Shown: positions 1 to 8,827, counted from the first letter of the stretch. The stretch is 64,000 nt of DNA from Oceanobacillus limi (GCF_900111445.1 NZ_FOHE01000016.1:1-64000), one strand, 5' to 3'. Program-made: numbers and translations. Notes: generated by a model not told the origin, from the letters alone.

Positions 1-1
1 C

Positions 2-313
2 GATATCGAGTCCGCTGAAAAAGAATTAGCTAAATTAGACGGAGAGTTAGTAAGAGCATCTGATGAACCAATTAAGGTGAGTGCAGGATATTTTTATTTT
101 GGATCCGACATTGAACCAGGGCGGTATAAGATAACAGCACAAGAGGGGCATCGAGGTAATGTGTTTATAAGAGAGGAAGGGAAAAGGGGAAGTTATGTAG
201 GAGAAACATTTGGAGATGGAAGCAGAGGTTCTACTGTTGATTTCGTTTTTGAAAGTAAAGCAGGGGATGAAATAGAAGCAACGATTCCGGTCTACCTTTA
301 TCCTGTTGAATAG
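2..313 (+). CDS. Hypothetical protein, C-terminal part (5' end outside window)
   Basis: The left edge cuts this gene. An open frame runs from base 2 to the TAA at 311-313 and gives the last 103 residues; the GTG at 77 is internal to that frame and not a likely start. The visible part opens with a charged, probably helical stretch (about 20 residues rich in E, K, D) and continues into a compact beta-rich domain of about 75 residues. That domain starts with GSDIEPGRYKI, a pattern like the G-x-DI-x-x-G-x-Y motif of small C-terminal domains on Firmicutes envelope proteins and lipoproteins (from memory of the families, not checked). No catalytic motif is visible. Function unknown. Confidence 0.7.
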   Translation, partial: DIESAEKELAKLDGELVRASDEPIKVSAGYFYFGSDIEPGRYKITAQEGHRGNVFIREEGKRGSYVGETFGDGSRGSTVDFVFESKAGDEIEATIPVYLYPVE

Positions 314-572
314 AAAAAGGCCCCTTCTCTAATTTTTTAATAATACGATCAATAATATATTAAAAACTCCAACCGTTTTTAAATAGGAATAAATTCATTG
401 ATCGCAATCTGACCACTTTTTAATTATAAATAAGTATAAAAATGTATAAATTTTTAACTGTTCTAAAGATGAAAAGCCAATTATAATAAGGTAATTGAAA
501 TTTTTCACATAAATTTATAGGTTGATAGTGTATGGGAAGAATTAAAGAAAACACAATAGTATAAAATGAATG
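314..572. other. AT-rich intergenic stretch with nothing recognised
   Basis: About 260 bases without an open frame of note. It separates the cut gene from the terminator at 573-610. I looked for a preQ1 riboswitch or other leader because queuosine genes follow, and saw none. Confidence 0.6.
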
Positions 573-610
573 AAAAGCACCCTCATCCATGAAGTATTAA
601 GGGTGCTTTT
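573..610 (+). terminator. Intrinsic terminator hairpin
   Basis: Arms AAAAGCACCCT (573-583) and AGGGTGCTTTT (600-610) pair over 11 bp and end in T residues. It sits only 16 bases before the queF remnant, so that remnant begins directly behind a transcription stop. Confidence 0.75.
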
Positions 611-626
611 ATTGTCTATTATATAA

Positions 627-950
627 ACAGGTCAGCCTGACTTTGGAACCGTCTATATAAGTTATATACCAGATGAAAAAATGGTAGAAAGTAAGTCTTT
701 GAAATTGTATTTGTTCAGCTTCCGAAACCATGGAGATTTCCATGAAGATAGTATGAACATTATCATGAATGATTTAATCGAATTAATGGATCCACGCTAT
801 ATCGAAGTTTGGGGGAAATTTACTCCACGTGGAGGCATTTCCATCGATCCATATTGTAATTACGGAAAGCCAGGCACCAAGTATGAACAGATGGCAGATC
901 ACCGTATGATGAACCATGATATGTATCCAGAAAAAATCGATAATCGCTAA
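627..950 (+). pseudogene. queF: queF remnant (NADPH-dependent 7-cyano-7-deazaguanine reductase), 5'-truncated
   Basis: Intact QueF reduces preQ0 to preQ1 in queuosine synthesis. The frame is open from 627 and reads [18 protein letters not shown], then the highly conserved QueF C-terminus ([29 protein letters not shown], ending MMNHD...KIDNR), 107 residues in all. B. subtilis-type QueF has about 165 residues. The missing N-terminal 58 or so include the active-site Cys that forms the thioimide with preQ0, which lies just before GQPDF; the catalytic Asp of GQPDF remains. A TAA stop at 624-626 and a terminator at 573-610 lie directly upstream, so no alternative start can restore the enzyme. The ATG at 681 would yield only 89 residues. 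It is followed after 48 bases by the queuosine-precursor transporter gene. Confidence 0.85.
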
Positions 951-998
951 AATTTGAGGGTTAGCTTTGTTCCTTTTCTAGAACAAAGGGAGATTACA

Positions 999-1613
999 AT
1001 GTTTGTCTATTTAAATGCATTATTTGTAGGGCTATTGCTCATTGCAAATATATTAGGTGTAAAGTTGTTTAGTGTCGGGGAATTTATTTTACCTGCAGCG
1101 GTAATTGTATATGTTGTTACTTATTTGATTACCGATGTGATAGGAGAGCTTTATGGTAAAGAAGCAGCCCGTAAGACGGTTCAAGCTGGTTTTATTACCC
1201 AAGTTGTTGCACTGATTTTTATTTTTATAGCAATTCAACTACCAGCTGCCCCTGTTTTTGAATCCCAAGCTCAGTTTGAGGAAATTCTAGGTGGAAGCTT
1301 TCGTGTTATACTAGCTAGTCTATTGTCTTACCTAGCCAGTCAAAACTTGGACGTATCCATCTTTCATCGATTGAAAGCAAAACATGGTGAGCAGAAATTA
1401 TGGTTGCGGAACAATTTATCAACCATGACAAGTCAGCTAATTGATACAACGATTTTTATAACCATTGCTTTTTGGGGGACTGTTCCAACAGGAGTTTTAC
1501 TTGGAATGATAGCAACTCAATATGTAGCAAAATTGTTGATCGCACTAATTGATACGCCGATTGCTTATTTGCTCGTTAAAATTGGTAAGAAATCATTAAG
1601 TAAAGAAGCGTAA
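999..1613 (+). CDS. Queuosine precursor transporter, YhhQ/QPTR family
   Basis: A 204-residue integral membrane protein of the VUT/YhhQ family, which imports preQ0, preQ1 or related queuosine precursors. The hydrophobic pattern gives about six membrane segments. Family features seen are NILGVKLF near the start, YLITDVIGELYGKEAARK after the second helix and the conserved RNNLSTMTSQLIDTTIF stretch. The start is ATG 999, preceded by AAAGGGAGA; an in-frame TTG at 954 has no ribosome binding site. The gene follows the queF remnant, which suggests a former queF-transporter operon, and is closed by a terminator at 1626-1660. With queF broken here, import by this protein may matter more, unless another queF copy exists elsewhere. 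Confidence 0.88.
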   Translation: MFVYLNALFVGLLLIANILGVKLFSVGEFILPAAVIVYVVTYLITDVIGELYGKEAARKTVQAGFITQVVALIFIFIAIQLPAAPVFESQAQFEEILGGSFRVILASLLSYLASQNLDVSIFHRLKAKHGEQKLWLRNNLSTMTSQLIDTTIFITIAFWGTVPTGVLLGMIATQYVAKLLIALIDTPIAYLLVKIGKKSLSKEA

Positions 1614-1625
1614 AATGCACTTTAT

Positions 1626-1665
1626 AATAGCAGGTGGGAAAAGCATTCCCCTCTGCTATTTTATT
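1626..1665 (+). terminator. Terminator after the queuosine-precursor transporter
   Basis: Arms AATAGCAG (1626-1633) and CTGCTATT (1653-1660), with an inner GGGAA/TTCCC pairing, followed by a T-rich run. Confidence 0.8.
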
Positions 1666-1739
1666 TTTTATTATTTTTTTGGTTTCAAGAAAAAAGGGGT
1701 CAAGAACAATAGTAGGATTTGTGGAAATCCCCTCTATGT

Positions 1740-2606
1740 CTACCAAAACCAACCTTTCTTCTTGAAAAATAGTATCATCCCATAAATCCCTGCGATAAAG
1801 GTTAGTGGACTAAAGATGGAAGTAATGACGGTTAAGATTTGAATCACTTTATTTTGCTGATAGGAGTTAATCGAAATAAAATTGTTTCGAATATCATTGG
1901 TAATTTCTCGGTTGGAATTAATCATTTCAGATATCTTTAATAAGTGATCATAAATATCGATAAAATACTCTTTATGCTGTAATACTTCTTCTAAATGATG
2001 CGAGTTAATAATGCGATACAATAAATCGCGGATTGGATTTATTGTATGACGTAAATCTAGTAATTGATGACGAAGATCAAACAGACGGTCCAATAAAACT
2101 TCCATTGATTTGTTTTCCGGATTATCTTCCACTTCTTTGATCGCATCCTCTATCTCATGGATAACTGGGAAAAATTTATCAACAATCTTATCTAGTATTT
2201 CATAAAATACACGGTATATATCCCAATTTCTTATTGATTCTGTTTGTAACAATTCATTCCATACATAGTTTACTTCATGTAAATCTTCGTAGTGAAAGGT
2301 GACAATAAAGTTTTCCCCAATGAAAAAATTAACCTCATGCTCATTAAACTCTTCACTACCAATTGTATGTGTCACTACATAATAAAAATCATCATAAAAG
2401 TCTAATTTTGGTCGTTGTAAGCTATTAATACAATCTTCTATTGCCAGTGGATGGAATCGTAATTGCTTCTTCAATAGTTCTATTTCTTGATTCGTCGGTT
2501 TGTTAAAGTCTATCCAGTACCAGGAGAAATCATCCGGGTGAAAATCTTCCAATAAACTAGTTGTAATTGGTTTGTTGTCTGAAGTAACTGCCATGATTTG
2601 AATCAT
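1740..2606 (-). CDS. CorA-family magnesium transporter with deleted GMN motif and second membrane helix
   Basis: CorA proteins are pentameric Mg2+/Co2+ channels with a cytoplasmic N-domain, two C-terminal helices and the selectivity motif GMN between them. This 288-residue frame has the full cytoplasmic domain and long stalk helix, and its first membrane helix ends ...SPLTFIAGIYGM. Normally Asn, an outer loop and the second helix follow. Here YGM runs straight into ILFFKKKGWFW and the stop, which is the usual CorA end (FFKKKGWF). About 25-35 residues are missing in frame compared with the usual 310-320. The cytoplasmic domain looks intact, but without Asn of GMN and without helix 2 a working channel is doubtful; it may be a decayed allele. 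Single gene on the minus strand, divergent from the serine hydrolase. Confidence 0.85.
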   Translation of the reverse strand: MIQIMAVTSDNKPITTSLLEDFHPDDFSWYWIDFNKPTNQEIELLKKQLRFHPLAIEDCINSLQRPKLDFYDDFYYVVTHTIGSEEFNEHEVNFFIGENFIVTFHYEDLHEVNYVWNELLQTESIRNWDIYRVFYEILDKIVDKFFPVIHEIEDAIKEVEDNPENKSMEVLLDRLFDLRHQLLDLRHTINPIRDLLYRIINSHHLEEVLQHKEYFIDIYDHLLKISEMINSNREITNDIRNNFISINSYQQNKVIQILTVITSIFSPLTFIAGIYGMILFFKKKGWFW

Positions 2607-2777
2607 GATTATGCTCCTTTTTTTACGTATGCATAGGTTGAACGGAATTCATTTCATTTATGCAGTTATTTAAAAGGGAGCTTTTGCGTAAAACGGCTTA
2701 TTTCGTTTTCTAAATAATTTGAACATAGGTATAGTACATCTGATATACTAAAATCACTAGAAAAAAGAGGTGATCGG

Positions 2778-4088
2778 ATGGGTTGGGGAATTTTTGAAGA
2801 GAAATTGTACAAACGTATGGAAAAAGAGCATATTCCGGGCGCAGCCATTGCGGTTAGTAGGAATGGAAAAATTATCTATGAAAAAGGATTTGGCGTACAA
2901 AATATGGACTCAAAGGAAGCAGTAAATACGGATACGATTTTTGGGATAGCTTCTGTAACCAAATCATTTACAGCACTAACCGTATTAAAATTAGCTGAGG
3001 AAGGCTATTTGAATCTCGAGGATCCAGTAGTACAGCATATACCGGCTTTTCAAATTTCAGGTATTGAACCAATTGAAGCGGTGAAGGTTCATCATCTATT
3101 GACCCACACAACAGGACTTGCTCCGATGGAACGAAAAGAAGAGATTCAGAAACTAGCGGAACATGTTGCCTATATTGCAAATGGAGACCATCCGTTACTA
3201 GGAGATCCCGGTGATTATTTCAGTTATTGTAATGATACATTTTTATTACTCGGTGCGATCATTGAAAAGTATACAGGAAAATTATATCGAAGAGCGATAA
3301 CGGAAAAATTATTAAATCCATTACATATGAACCGTTCCACGTTTAGTTTGGAAGAATTAGAAAAAATGGATAACGTATCAACACCTTACATTTATGATGA
3401 ACAGGATCGCGTTTATGTGAAGCAGGAATGGCCGACACTTGGAAATTATGAAGTCGGTGGAGGTATTCGTTCGAATGTAAGAGACCTATTAAGATACGCG
3501 ACAATATATACTGATCAAGGAAAGCTGGAGGGGAACCAATATATCTCGCACCATCAACTAGAGAAAATGTGGCAGCAGCATGTTCCAATAAGCGATGATT
3601 CCTATTACGGATATGCATTTAAAGTAACCCCCAACTATCATGGGGTAACCCTTGTGGAGCATGGCGGTGGGCAACCAGGCGTGTCTTCCAATTTTGGGTT
3701 TATACCAGAAGAAGGACTAGCAGTAGCTGTTTTAACAAATGTGTCAAGTGCTTCTGCAGACGAAATATGGCTTGAGGCTGTACATGTAGCTATGGGACTA
3801 CCTACTGATGACGTAAAAGCGAGCAAGACAGTTATAGAATTATCCTCTGAAAGCCTTCAAGACTTCGTTGGTGTCTACGCATCTAGAGAAGGAACATCGG
3901 TAGAGATTGAGATTAGGGGGCAGGAGTTAGTTGCTAGACTAGAAAATAAATTCTATGCCTTAAGAGCCATTAGTAAGGATACATTATACATTTCCGAGCT
4001 TAATCGACCAATACGCTTTTATTTTGCGGAAGACCAAGACGCCTGGGCTATATTTTTCGGGATGCGAATGCTGCCTCGGGTTAAATAA
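2778..4088 (+). CDS. Serine hydrolase, class C beta-lactamase/penicillin-binding protein fold
   Basis: A 436-residue protein of the Beta-lactamase (PF00144) family, which covers esterases, D-aminopeptidases and class C beta-lactamase-like enzymes. The three active-site motifs are present: SVTK (SxxK, Ser59-Lys62), YCN (Tyr150-Asn152) and HGG (His295-Gly297). A further domain of about 100 residues follows (from about 340), as in many family members. No signal peptide is evident, so the protein is probably cytoplasmic and less likely to be a true beta-lactamase. The start ATG 2778 has GAGGTGATC just upstream. Stands alone; the substrate cannot be read from the sequence. Confidence 0.85.
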   Translation: MGWGIFEEKLYKRMEKEHIPGAAIAVSRNGKIIYEKGFGVQNMDSKEAVNTDTIFGIASVTKSFTALTVLKLAEEGYLNLEDPVVQHIPAFQISGIEPIEAVKVHHLLTHTTGLAPMERKEEIQKLAEHVAYIANGDHPLLGDPGDYFSYCNDTFLLLGAIIEKYTGKLYRRAITEKLLNPLHMNRSTFSLEELEKMDNVSTPYIYDEQDRVYVKQEWPTLGNYEVGGGIRSNVRDLLRYATIYTDQGKLEGNQYISHHQLEKMWQQHVPISDDSYYGYAFKVTPNYHGVTLVEHGGGQPGVSSNFGFIPEEGLAVAVLTNVSSASADEIWLEAVHVAMGLPTDDVKASKTVIELSSESLQDFVGVYASREGTSVEIEIRGQELVARLENKFYALRAISKDTLYISELNRPIRFYFAEDQDAWAIFFGMRMLPRVK

Positions 4089-4193
4089 GGGATTTGTAGG
4101 ATTTTCGAGGCTTGAAAAATTCTTTGAAACTGGTAAAATAGCAACAAGCATTCTAGAGAGGATGCTAAAATTTAATAGGAGCTGAGTTTAGAG

Positions 4194-5363
4194 ATGTTGA
4201 GAGAGCAGAGTGTAGTTGAGAATGGTTTTTTCGGTGAGTTTGGAGGAAGCTATATTCCAGAAGCCTTACAAAAGGTATTAGCTGAATTAGCAGATGCGTT
4301 TGATACGTATAAGGATGACCCTGAGTTTCAGGAAGATTTTCGCTTTTATCTACGTGAATATGTAGGAAGGGAAAACCCTCTAACTTTTGCGAAAAACCTA
4401 ACGGAAAAACAAGGTGGAGCAAAAATTTATTTGAAACGAGAAGACCTTAACCATACGGGAGCACATAAGATTAATAATGTGATTGGTCAAATATTATTGG
4501 CCAAAAGAATGGGAGCAACCCGCATTATTGCAGAAACTGGTGCGGGGCAACATGGAGTTGCAACTGCTACTGCTTGTGCAATGTTTGATATTCCATGTAC
4601 GATTTATATGGGAAAATTAGATACGGAAAGACAGGCGTTAAATGTATTTCGGATGGAATTGCTCGGTGCAAAAGTTGTTGCGGTTGAAAGTGGTCAAGGT
4701 AGGTTGAAAGATGCCGTTGATTCGGCTTTAAATGATCTGGTAGAAAACTATGATCATACGTTTTACTTGCTTGGATCAGCAGTTGGGCCACATCCATATC
4801 CAACAATTGTAAAGCATTTTCAGGCTGTTATTAGCGAAGAATCAAAACGTCAGGTCTTAGAAAAAGAAGGTAAATTGCCCGCCGCAGTTGTTGCATGTGT
4901 TGGTGGGGGGAGTAACGCAATTGGTGCGTTCGCCCATTATATTGATGAACCAGAAGTGCGGCTAGTTGGTGCCGAACCAGCCGAAGCACCGACGATGACG
5001 GAAGGAGTTTCAGCTGTCATTCATGGCTTTAAGTGTTTAACTCTATTGGATGAAAATGGTGAGCCACAGCCGACTTATTCGATCGCAGCTGGACTTGATT
5101 ATCCAGGAGTTGGCCCAGAGCATAGTCATTTGAAAACCATCGGCCGCGCCGAATATGTTACGGTTTCCGGAGAAGAAGCATTAGATGCTTTTCAAGAGCT
5201 TTCCAAAACAGAAGGGATTATCCCAGCTCTAGAGAGTTCTCACGCTGTAGCAGAGGCAATGAAACTGGCAAAAACACTTTCCAAAGATGATGTGATTATC
5301 GTTAACCTCTCGGGTAGAGGGGATAAGGACGTGAATCAAGTCTTTGAAAAGCTGAATAAATAA
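4194..5363 (+). CDS. trpB: Tryptophan synthase beta subunit, stand-alone copy
   Basis: PLP enzyme that condenses indole with serine to make tryptophan. The 389-residue length and sequence match the common TrpB1 type. HKINN carries the PLP Lys (about residue 92), [12 protein letters not shown] the catalytic Glu loop region and VGGGSNAIG the phosphate-binding loop (about 236-244). Normally trpB lies in the trp operon before trpA; here the neighbours are a serine hydrolase and a superoxide dismutase and no other trp gene is in the window. I saw no T-box or TRAP leader in the 105 bases upstream. Start ATG 4194 has GGAGC about 12 bases upstream, a little far. Terminator at 5368-5404. Confidence 0.95.
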   Translation: MLREQSVVENGFFGEFGGSYIPEALQKVLAELADAFDTYKDDPEFQEDFRFYLREYVGRENPLTFAKNLTEKQGGAKIYLKREDLNHTGAHKINNVIGQILLAKRMGATRIIAETGAGQHGVATATACAMFDIPCTIYMGKLDTERQALNVFRMELLGAKVVAVESGQGRLKDAVDSALNDLVENYDHTFYLLGSAVGPHPYPTIVKHFQAVISEESKRQVLEKEGKLPAAVVACVGGGSNAIGAFAHYIDEPEVRLVGAEPAEAPTMTEGVSAVIHGFKCLTLLDENGEPQPTYSIAAGLDYPGVGPEHSHLKTIGRAEYVTVSGEEALDAFQELSKTEGIIPALESSHAVAEAMKLAKTLSKDDVIIVNLSGRGDKDVNQVFEKLNK

Positions 5364-5367
5364 TGTT

Positions 5368-5404
5368 AAAATCCTCATCTTCTATTTAGATGAGGATTTT
5401 CTTT
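5368..5404. terminator. Bidirectional terminator between trpB and the superoxide dismutase gene
   Basis: Arms AAAATCCTCATC (5368-5379) and GATGAGGATTTT (5389-5400) pair over 12 bp with A and T runs on the two sides, so it can serve both converging genes. Confidence 0.85.
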
Positions 5405-5405
5405 G

Positions 5406-6278
5406 TTAATACAATTTCCACTTCAATTTTTTCGCTTCCATAAATCGTTTGTTTACGTTATCCCAATTGACAACATTCCACCAATTTTTTACGTAGGAGG
5501 CTTTGTCATTTTTATATTGCAGGTAATAGGCATGCTCCCAAACATCTAATACGAGTAGCGGGATGGTGTCGGGGACCTGAAATAGTTGGTGTTTTTCAAA
5601 TGATTGGATTCCCAATTTCCCGCTTCTTGGTGCCCAAAACAATACAGCCCAACCATTCCCTTCAACAGAGTTTGCCACATCGGAAAACAACTCCTTAAAT
5701 TTCTTCCAGCTTCCAAAATCCTTTTCTAGTTGTCCAAGAATTTCTCCAGAGGGTCTCTTTGTTGAGTTTGGCGTCATGTTATCCCAGAAAATCGTGTGCA
5801 AATAATGGCCGGAACCATTAAATGCTTGTTCTCGTAACCAATGTTTGATTGGGGCTTTAGATTCTTTTGCTGTGTATAATGCTTTTTCTGCCTTATTTAA
5901 TCCATCCACATAGGATTGGTGGTGTCGATCATGGTGGAGCCGCATAATTTCTTCGTTAATATAAGGTTCTAACGCATCATAATCGTATGGGAGTGGAGGT
6001 AGTTTATGTTCACCATATGAAATGCTTGTTATATCATTTGCTTTCTTTCCTTTAATGTCGGATAGAATTCGCTCGCCTTCACTTTGGATACGGTGCATTT
6101 CCTCCGAATTATCTTCATTCTTATCAAGCTTATCTTTAATCGTAAGTTGCCAGCTATTAATTTGCTCAATCCATCGTTGCAAATCCGTTTCTGGTACATC
6201 GTGTTGCGTTAATGTGTCTTTCATTTGTTCTCCCCATGCAATTAAACTTTCCAAATAGCTTTGTTTATTTGTATCCAT
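5406..6278 (-). CDS. sodF: Superoxide dismutase (Fe/Mn) with N-terminal helical extension, SodF-like
   Basis: Converts superoxide to peroxide and oxygen. The 290-residue protein has an N-terminal extension of about 85 residues, charged and helical, then a complete Fe/Mn SOD domain from about SYGEHKLPPLPYDYDALEP. The four metal ligands are in place: His115 (LHHDRHH), His161 (GHYLHTIFW), Asp245 and His249 (DVWEHAYY). B. subtilis SodF has a similar long N-terminus, which is why I use that symbol; the metal cannot be decided. The start is chosen at 6278 (MDTNKQ) because AGGTGAT lies just upstream; the frame stays open 23 codons further but without a ribosome binding site. Confidence 0.88.
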   Translation of the reverse strand: MDTNKQSYLESLIAWGEQMKDTLTQHDVPETDLQRWIEQINSWQLTIKDKLDKNEDNSEEMHRIQSEGERILSDIKGKKANDITSISYGEHKLPPLPYDYDALEPYINEEIMRLHHDRHHQSYVDGLNKAEKALYTAKESKAPIKHWLREQAFNGSGHYLHTIFWDNMTPNSTKRPSGEILGQLEKDFGSWKKFKELFSDVANSVEGNGWAVLFWAPRSGKLGIQSFEKHQLFQVPDTIPLLVLDVWEHAYYLQYKNDKASYVKNWWNVVNWDNVNKRFMEAKKLKWKLY

Positions 6279-6488
6279 AGAATCACCTCGTTGTAGCATA
6301 TGCCTAGATTTGGAAACAGTGCCTGTAACGTTAGACGAACATGTCATGTATAAAATGGATTTGGTAAGGAAAAATTAAACTAGTGATGGGTTCATTGCAT
6401 TAAAATCGCTGATTAATGTTCAGCGTCTAATCTACTGTGATAGGAATACCTTGATGTACGAAAACAAAAAAGTGTGGTGATTGTCTAA

Positions 6489-6812
6489 ATGAGGAAGCTA
6501 ATAATGACTATGGCAGTACTATTAACCATCCTGCCAATTTCGGTTAAAGATGCAGAGGCTTCTGCGAGTAAGTTGGAATTTGATACCGTAGCAACGGAAC
6601 ATAACTGGAAAGAATATAGTACCGATTATGAAGAAATAGAAGTAGGTACACACGAGTATACATATTGGAAAAATTTTATCCGACACAAACGTACATGCAC
6701 CATCACTCATCGAATTAAAACAGTTGTATACTATTGTGAAGATCATGATCATACAAAGTCAGAGACGTTTCTAGAAGAAGTCATTCACAGTGGAAATCAT
6801 AAACATGACTAA
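6489..6812 (+). CDS. Small secreted protein of unknown function
   Basis: A 107-residue protein with a clear signal peptide: basic MRK, hydrophobic core to about residue 17, and a likely cleavage near DAEA-SAS (about residue 24). The mature part of about 80 residues is charged, has two Cys residues that could form a disulphide, and ends in a His-rich tail (CEDHDHTKSE, HSGNHKHD) that could bind metal; that is inference. GTGGTGATT precedes the ATG. Single gene closed by the terminator at 6811-6843. I do not recognise the family. Confidence 0.7.
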   Translation: MRKLIMTMAVLLTILPISVKDAEASASKLEFDTVATEHNWKEYSTDYEEIEVGTHEYTYWKNFIRHKRTCTITHRIKTVVYYCEDHDHTKSETFLEEVIHSGNHKHD

Positions 6813-6843
6813 AAAAGGAAGGGGAAATTCCCTTCCTTTTTAA
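6811..6843. terminator. Terminator
   Basis: Arms AAAAGGAAGGG (6813-6823) and CCCTTCCTTTT (6830-6840), four-to-six base loop, T run. Serves the secreted protein gene and perhaps the converging membrane gene. Confidence 0.85.
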
Positions 6844-6892
6844 CGTTTAAAAGTATCTTCCTCTTATCATCTAAATAAAGTTTTCGTTAATT

Positions 6893-7363
6893 TTAGTAAT
6901 ATCCATTGAAGTCGTTGCGATCATTGCGCTTTGATTTTTTGTTAATATCTTGGGCATCTGTTTCTTCAGCAAATTCTGTTTGTAGACGATCGGTAGCAAT
7001 CGGTTGCTCTCGTTTTCCTCCCTCTGTTTGATTTTGGAGATAGGCATGAATAAGTGGCTCGGCACAAGTTAAGAAAAAGGCAGCCATTAATGATGTTGAG
7101 ATAATAGGCGTTTCAAATGTTACTAAAAAGCTTCCTAATAACCACAGGGTAAGAAAAGCTAGTGGGAAATCTGCTATCGTTGCCACCACATTTCCATACC
7201 TAGGAAGGATCAAACGGTCTCCAATAAAATAAGAAATGGCAGTTAACAATATACTAACCCATAGAAGGTCACTCAGTGATGCGTTTCCAAATATTCCAAA
7301 GATCGAATAGACAACAATAATGCTAACAATCAATTTAATGCCAATGGTCTTTGTGTGAAACAT
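6893..7363 (-). CDS. YndM-like membrane protein (DUF2512)
   Basis: A 156-residue protein with four hydrophobic segments in the first 110 residues and a hydrophilic, charged C-terminal tail (about 45 residues). The pattern (ISYFIGDRLILPRYGN..ATIADFPLAF) matches the DUF2512/YndM family of Bacillus membrane proteins of unknown role. ATG 7363 is chosen because AAGGGTG lies 8-9 bases upstream; an in-frame GTG at 7375 overlaps that ribosome binding site. Single gene. Confidence 0.8.
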   Translation of the reverse strand: MFHTKTIGIKLIVSIIVVYSIFGIFGNASLSDLLWVSILLTAISYFIGDRLILPRYGNVVATIADFPLAFLTLWLLGSFLVTFETPIISTSLMAAFFLTCAEPLIHAYLQNQTEGGKREQPIATDRLQTEFAEETDAQDINKKSKRNDRNDFNGYY

Positions 7364-7553
7364 ACTATAATACACCCTTTTCTGCTGATTTTTCTATAGT
7401 ATTTGCAAGGTGAACGAAAATATTTGCTTTAATGATCCGTACCGTTGAAAAATAAGGAGAAAAAATTCTGCAACGTGGCACAACCCTGAATTCATAAATG
7501 GTTCAATTATGGTAAACTTAGTTAAGAGTTAGTTGATAGTGGGGGGGACAATA

Positions 7554-8474
7554 GTGAATAAATCCACTTTGAAAAGGACCCTAAAGGGGAAAGAATCAAA
7601 TGAAAAACGTAGGAAAAATATCGTGAAGGACCTCAAATCTCTTTTTAAGGCTGGTGTCCTCCTGGCTAATGTGTTGCCCGTATTGACTGGATTTTGTCTA
7701 GCACTATATTTTGCAGAGGAACCGTTTGGAGCACATTGGATAACCTTTATTCTTACGATATCAGGTAGTACGTTTGTCATGGCTGGTGCGCTACTACTTA
7801 ATAATTGGTACGATGCCGATATTGACGCTGTTATGGAACGTACCAAAGGAAGACCAACTGTTACGGGAAGTATATCTTTACGTGTGGTCTTTACATTGGG
7901 GATCATACTAAGTGCAGTTGGTGTGCTATTGTTGCTTTTTACCACGATAGAAGCAACGGTATATGCTGTTATTGGTTGGATTACTTATGTCATTTTTTAT
8001 ACAATGTGGTCTAAAAGAAGATATACCTTTAATACGATTATTGGTAGTGTTTCAGGAGCTGTTACTCCTCTAATAGGGTGGGCAGTAATTGATTCCGCAA
8101 TGCATCCCGTGCCATTTGTCTTATTTATGATATTATTTATTTTTCAAATGCCTCATACGTATGTGATTGCGATTCGGAAATTCGAGGAATACAAAGCTGC
8201 TGGAGTAAAGATGTTGCCTGTTGTCCGTGGCCTACGTGTCACCAAATGGCATACGTTTATCTACATTTTCCTATTAATCCCATTGCCATTTTTTATTGGC
8301 GAGTTAGGGATTTGGTTTATGATGATTACAACCATAGTTAATGTCGGGTGGCTTTTATTATCTATCCGTGGGTTCTTTGTGAGCGATGATTTGCGGTGGG
8401 CTAACCAAATGTTTCGCTATTCGGTTTACTACTTAATGATTACTTTTCTAACAGCAATATTGGTTACATTTTAA
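7554..8474 (+). CDS. ctaB: Protoheme IX farnesyltransferase (heme O synthase)
   Basis: Membrane prenyltransferase of the UbiA family that adds farnesyl diphosphate to heme B to give heme O for heme-copper oxidases. The first Asp-rich motif, NNWYDADIDAVMERTKGRP, and the conserved QMPHTYVIAIRKFEEYKAAGVKMLP region are both seen. About eight to nine membrane helices are spread over 306 residues, the usual length. GTG 7554 is chosen because GGGGGGG lies 6 bases upstream; the TTG at 7533 precedes that site. No cta or qox oxidase gene is adjacent, so this may be a second, detached copy. Followed after 20 bases by a YciI-like gene. Confidence 0.93.
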   Translation: MNKSTLKRTLKGKESNEKRRKNIVKDLKSLFKAGVLLANVLPVLTGFCLALYFAEEPFGAHWITFILTISGSTFVMAGALLLNNWYDADIDAVMERTKGRPTVTGSISLRVVFTLGIILSAVGVLLLLFTTIEATVYAVIGWITYVIFYTMWSKRRYTFNTIIGSVSGAVTPLIGWAVIDSAMHPVPFVLFMILFIFQMPHTYVIAIRKFEEYKAAGVKMLPVVRGLRVTKWHTFIYIFLLIPLPFFIGELGIWFMMITTIVNVGWLLLSIRGFFVSDDLRWANQMFRYSVYYLMITFLTAILVTF

Positions 8475-8494
8475 GTGATAAGGGAGGAAAAATA

Positions 8495-8755
8495 ATGAAA
8501 TACTATGCAGTGTTATTACCGATGAAAGATGAAGAGAAAAGCAAACAGTATCGACAGGATCATATTGATTATTTAAATGAAAAAGCAGATGCTGGGTTTA
8601 TTTTTGCCAAGGGTAGGTTCACAGATGGGGCAGGTGGCCTAGTGATATACCAAGTAGATGAATTTTCACAGGTTGAAGAACTAGTCAAACAAGACCCCTA
8701 TGTAGTTCAAGGTGCTAGAAGCTTCGAGATTCATGAATGGGAAATGAAACGATAA
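8495..8755 (+). CDS. YciI-like protein
   Basis: An 86-residue protein of the YciI/DGPF superfamily (small ferredoxin-like alpha/beta barrels). Typical features are the start MKYYAVLLPMKDEEK, a conserved His-Asp pair region (QDHIDYLNEKADAGFIFAKGRF) and DPYVVQGARSFEIHEW at the end. The family is mostly uncharacterised. AAGGGAGG precedes the ATG. It lies 20 bases behind ctaB and is probably cotranscribed with it; a terminator follows at 8828-8871. Confidence 0.85.
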   Translation: MKYYAVLLPMKDEEKSKQYRQDHIDYLNEKADAGFIFAKGRFTDGAGGLVIYQVDEFSQVEELVKQDPYVVQGARSFEIHEWEMKR

Positions 8756-8827
8756 GTAACTTTAATCGGAGAATCTCACCCAATTCCAATTCCGTTCGGC
8801 AGTATGCTCTATTCACAGAAGAAAACC

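Noticed and set aside
314-998. preQ1 riboswitch for the queF/transporter genes
   Set aside because: No preQ1-I, II or III core could be read in the gaps at 314-626 or 951-998.
4089-4193. T-box or attenuator leader for trpB
   Set aside because: The gap is only 105 bases and has no T-box sequence, specifier stem or Trp-rich leader peptide.
6893-7375. GTG start at 7375 for the DUF2512 gene
   Set aside because: It overlaps the ribosome binding site that serves ATG 7363.
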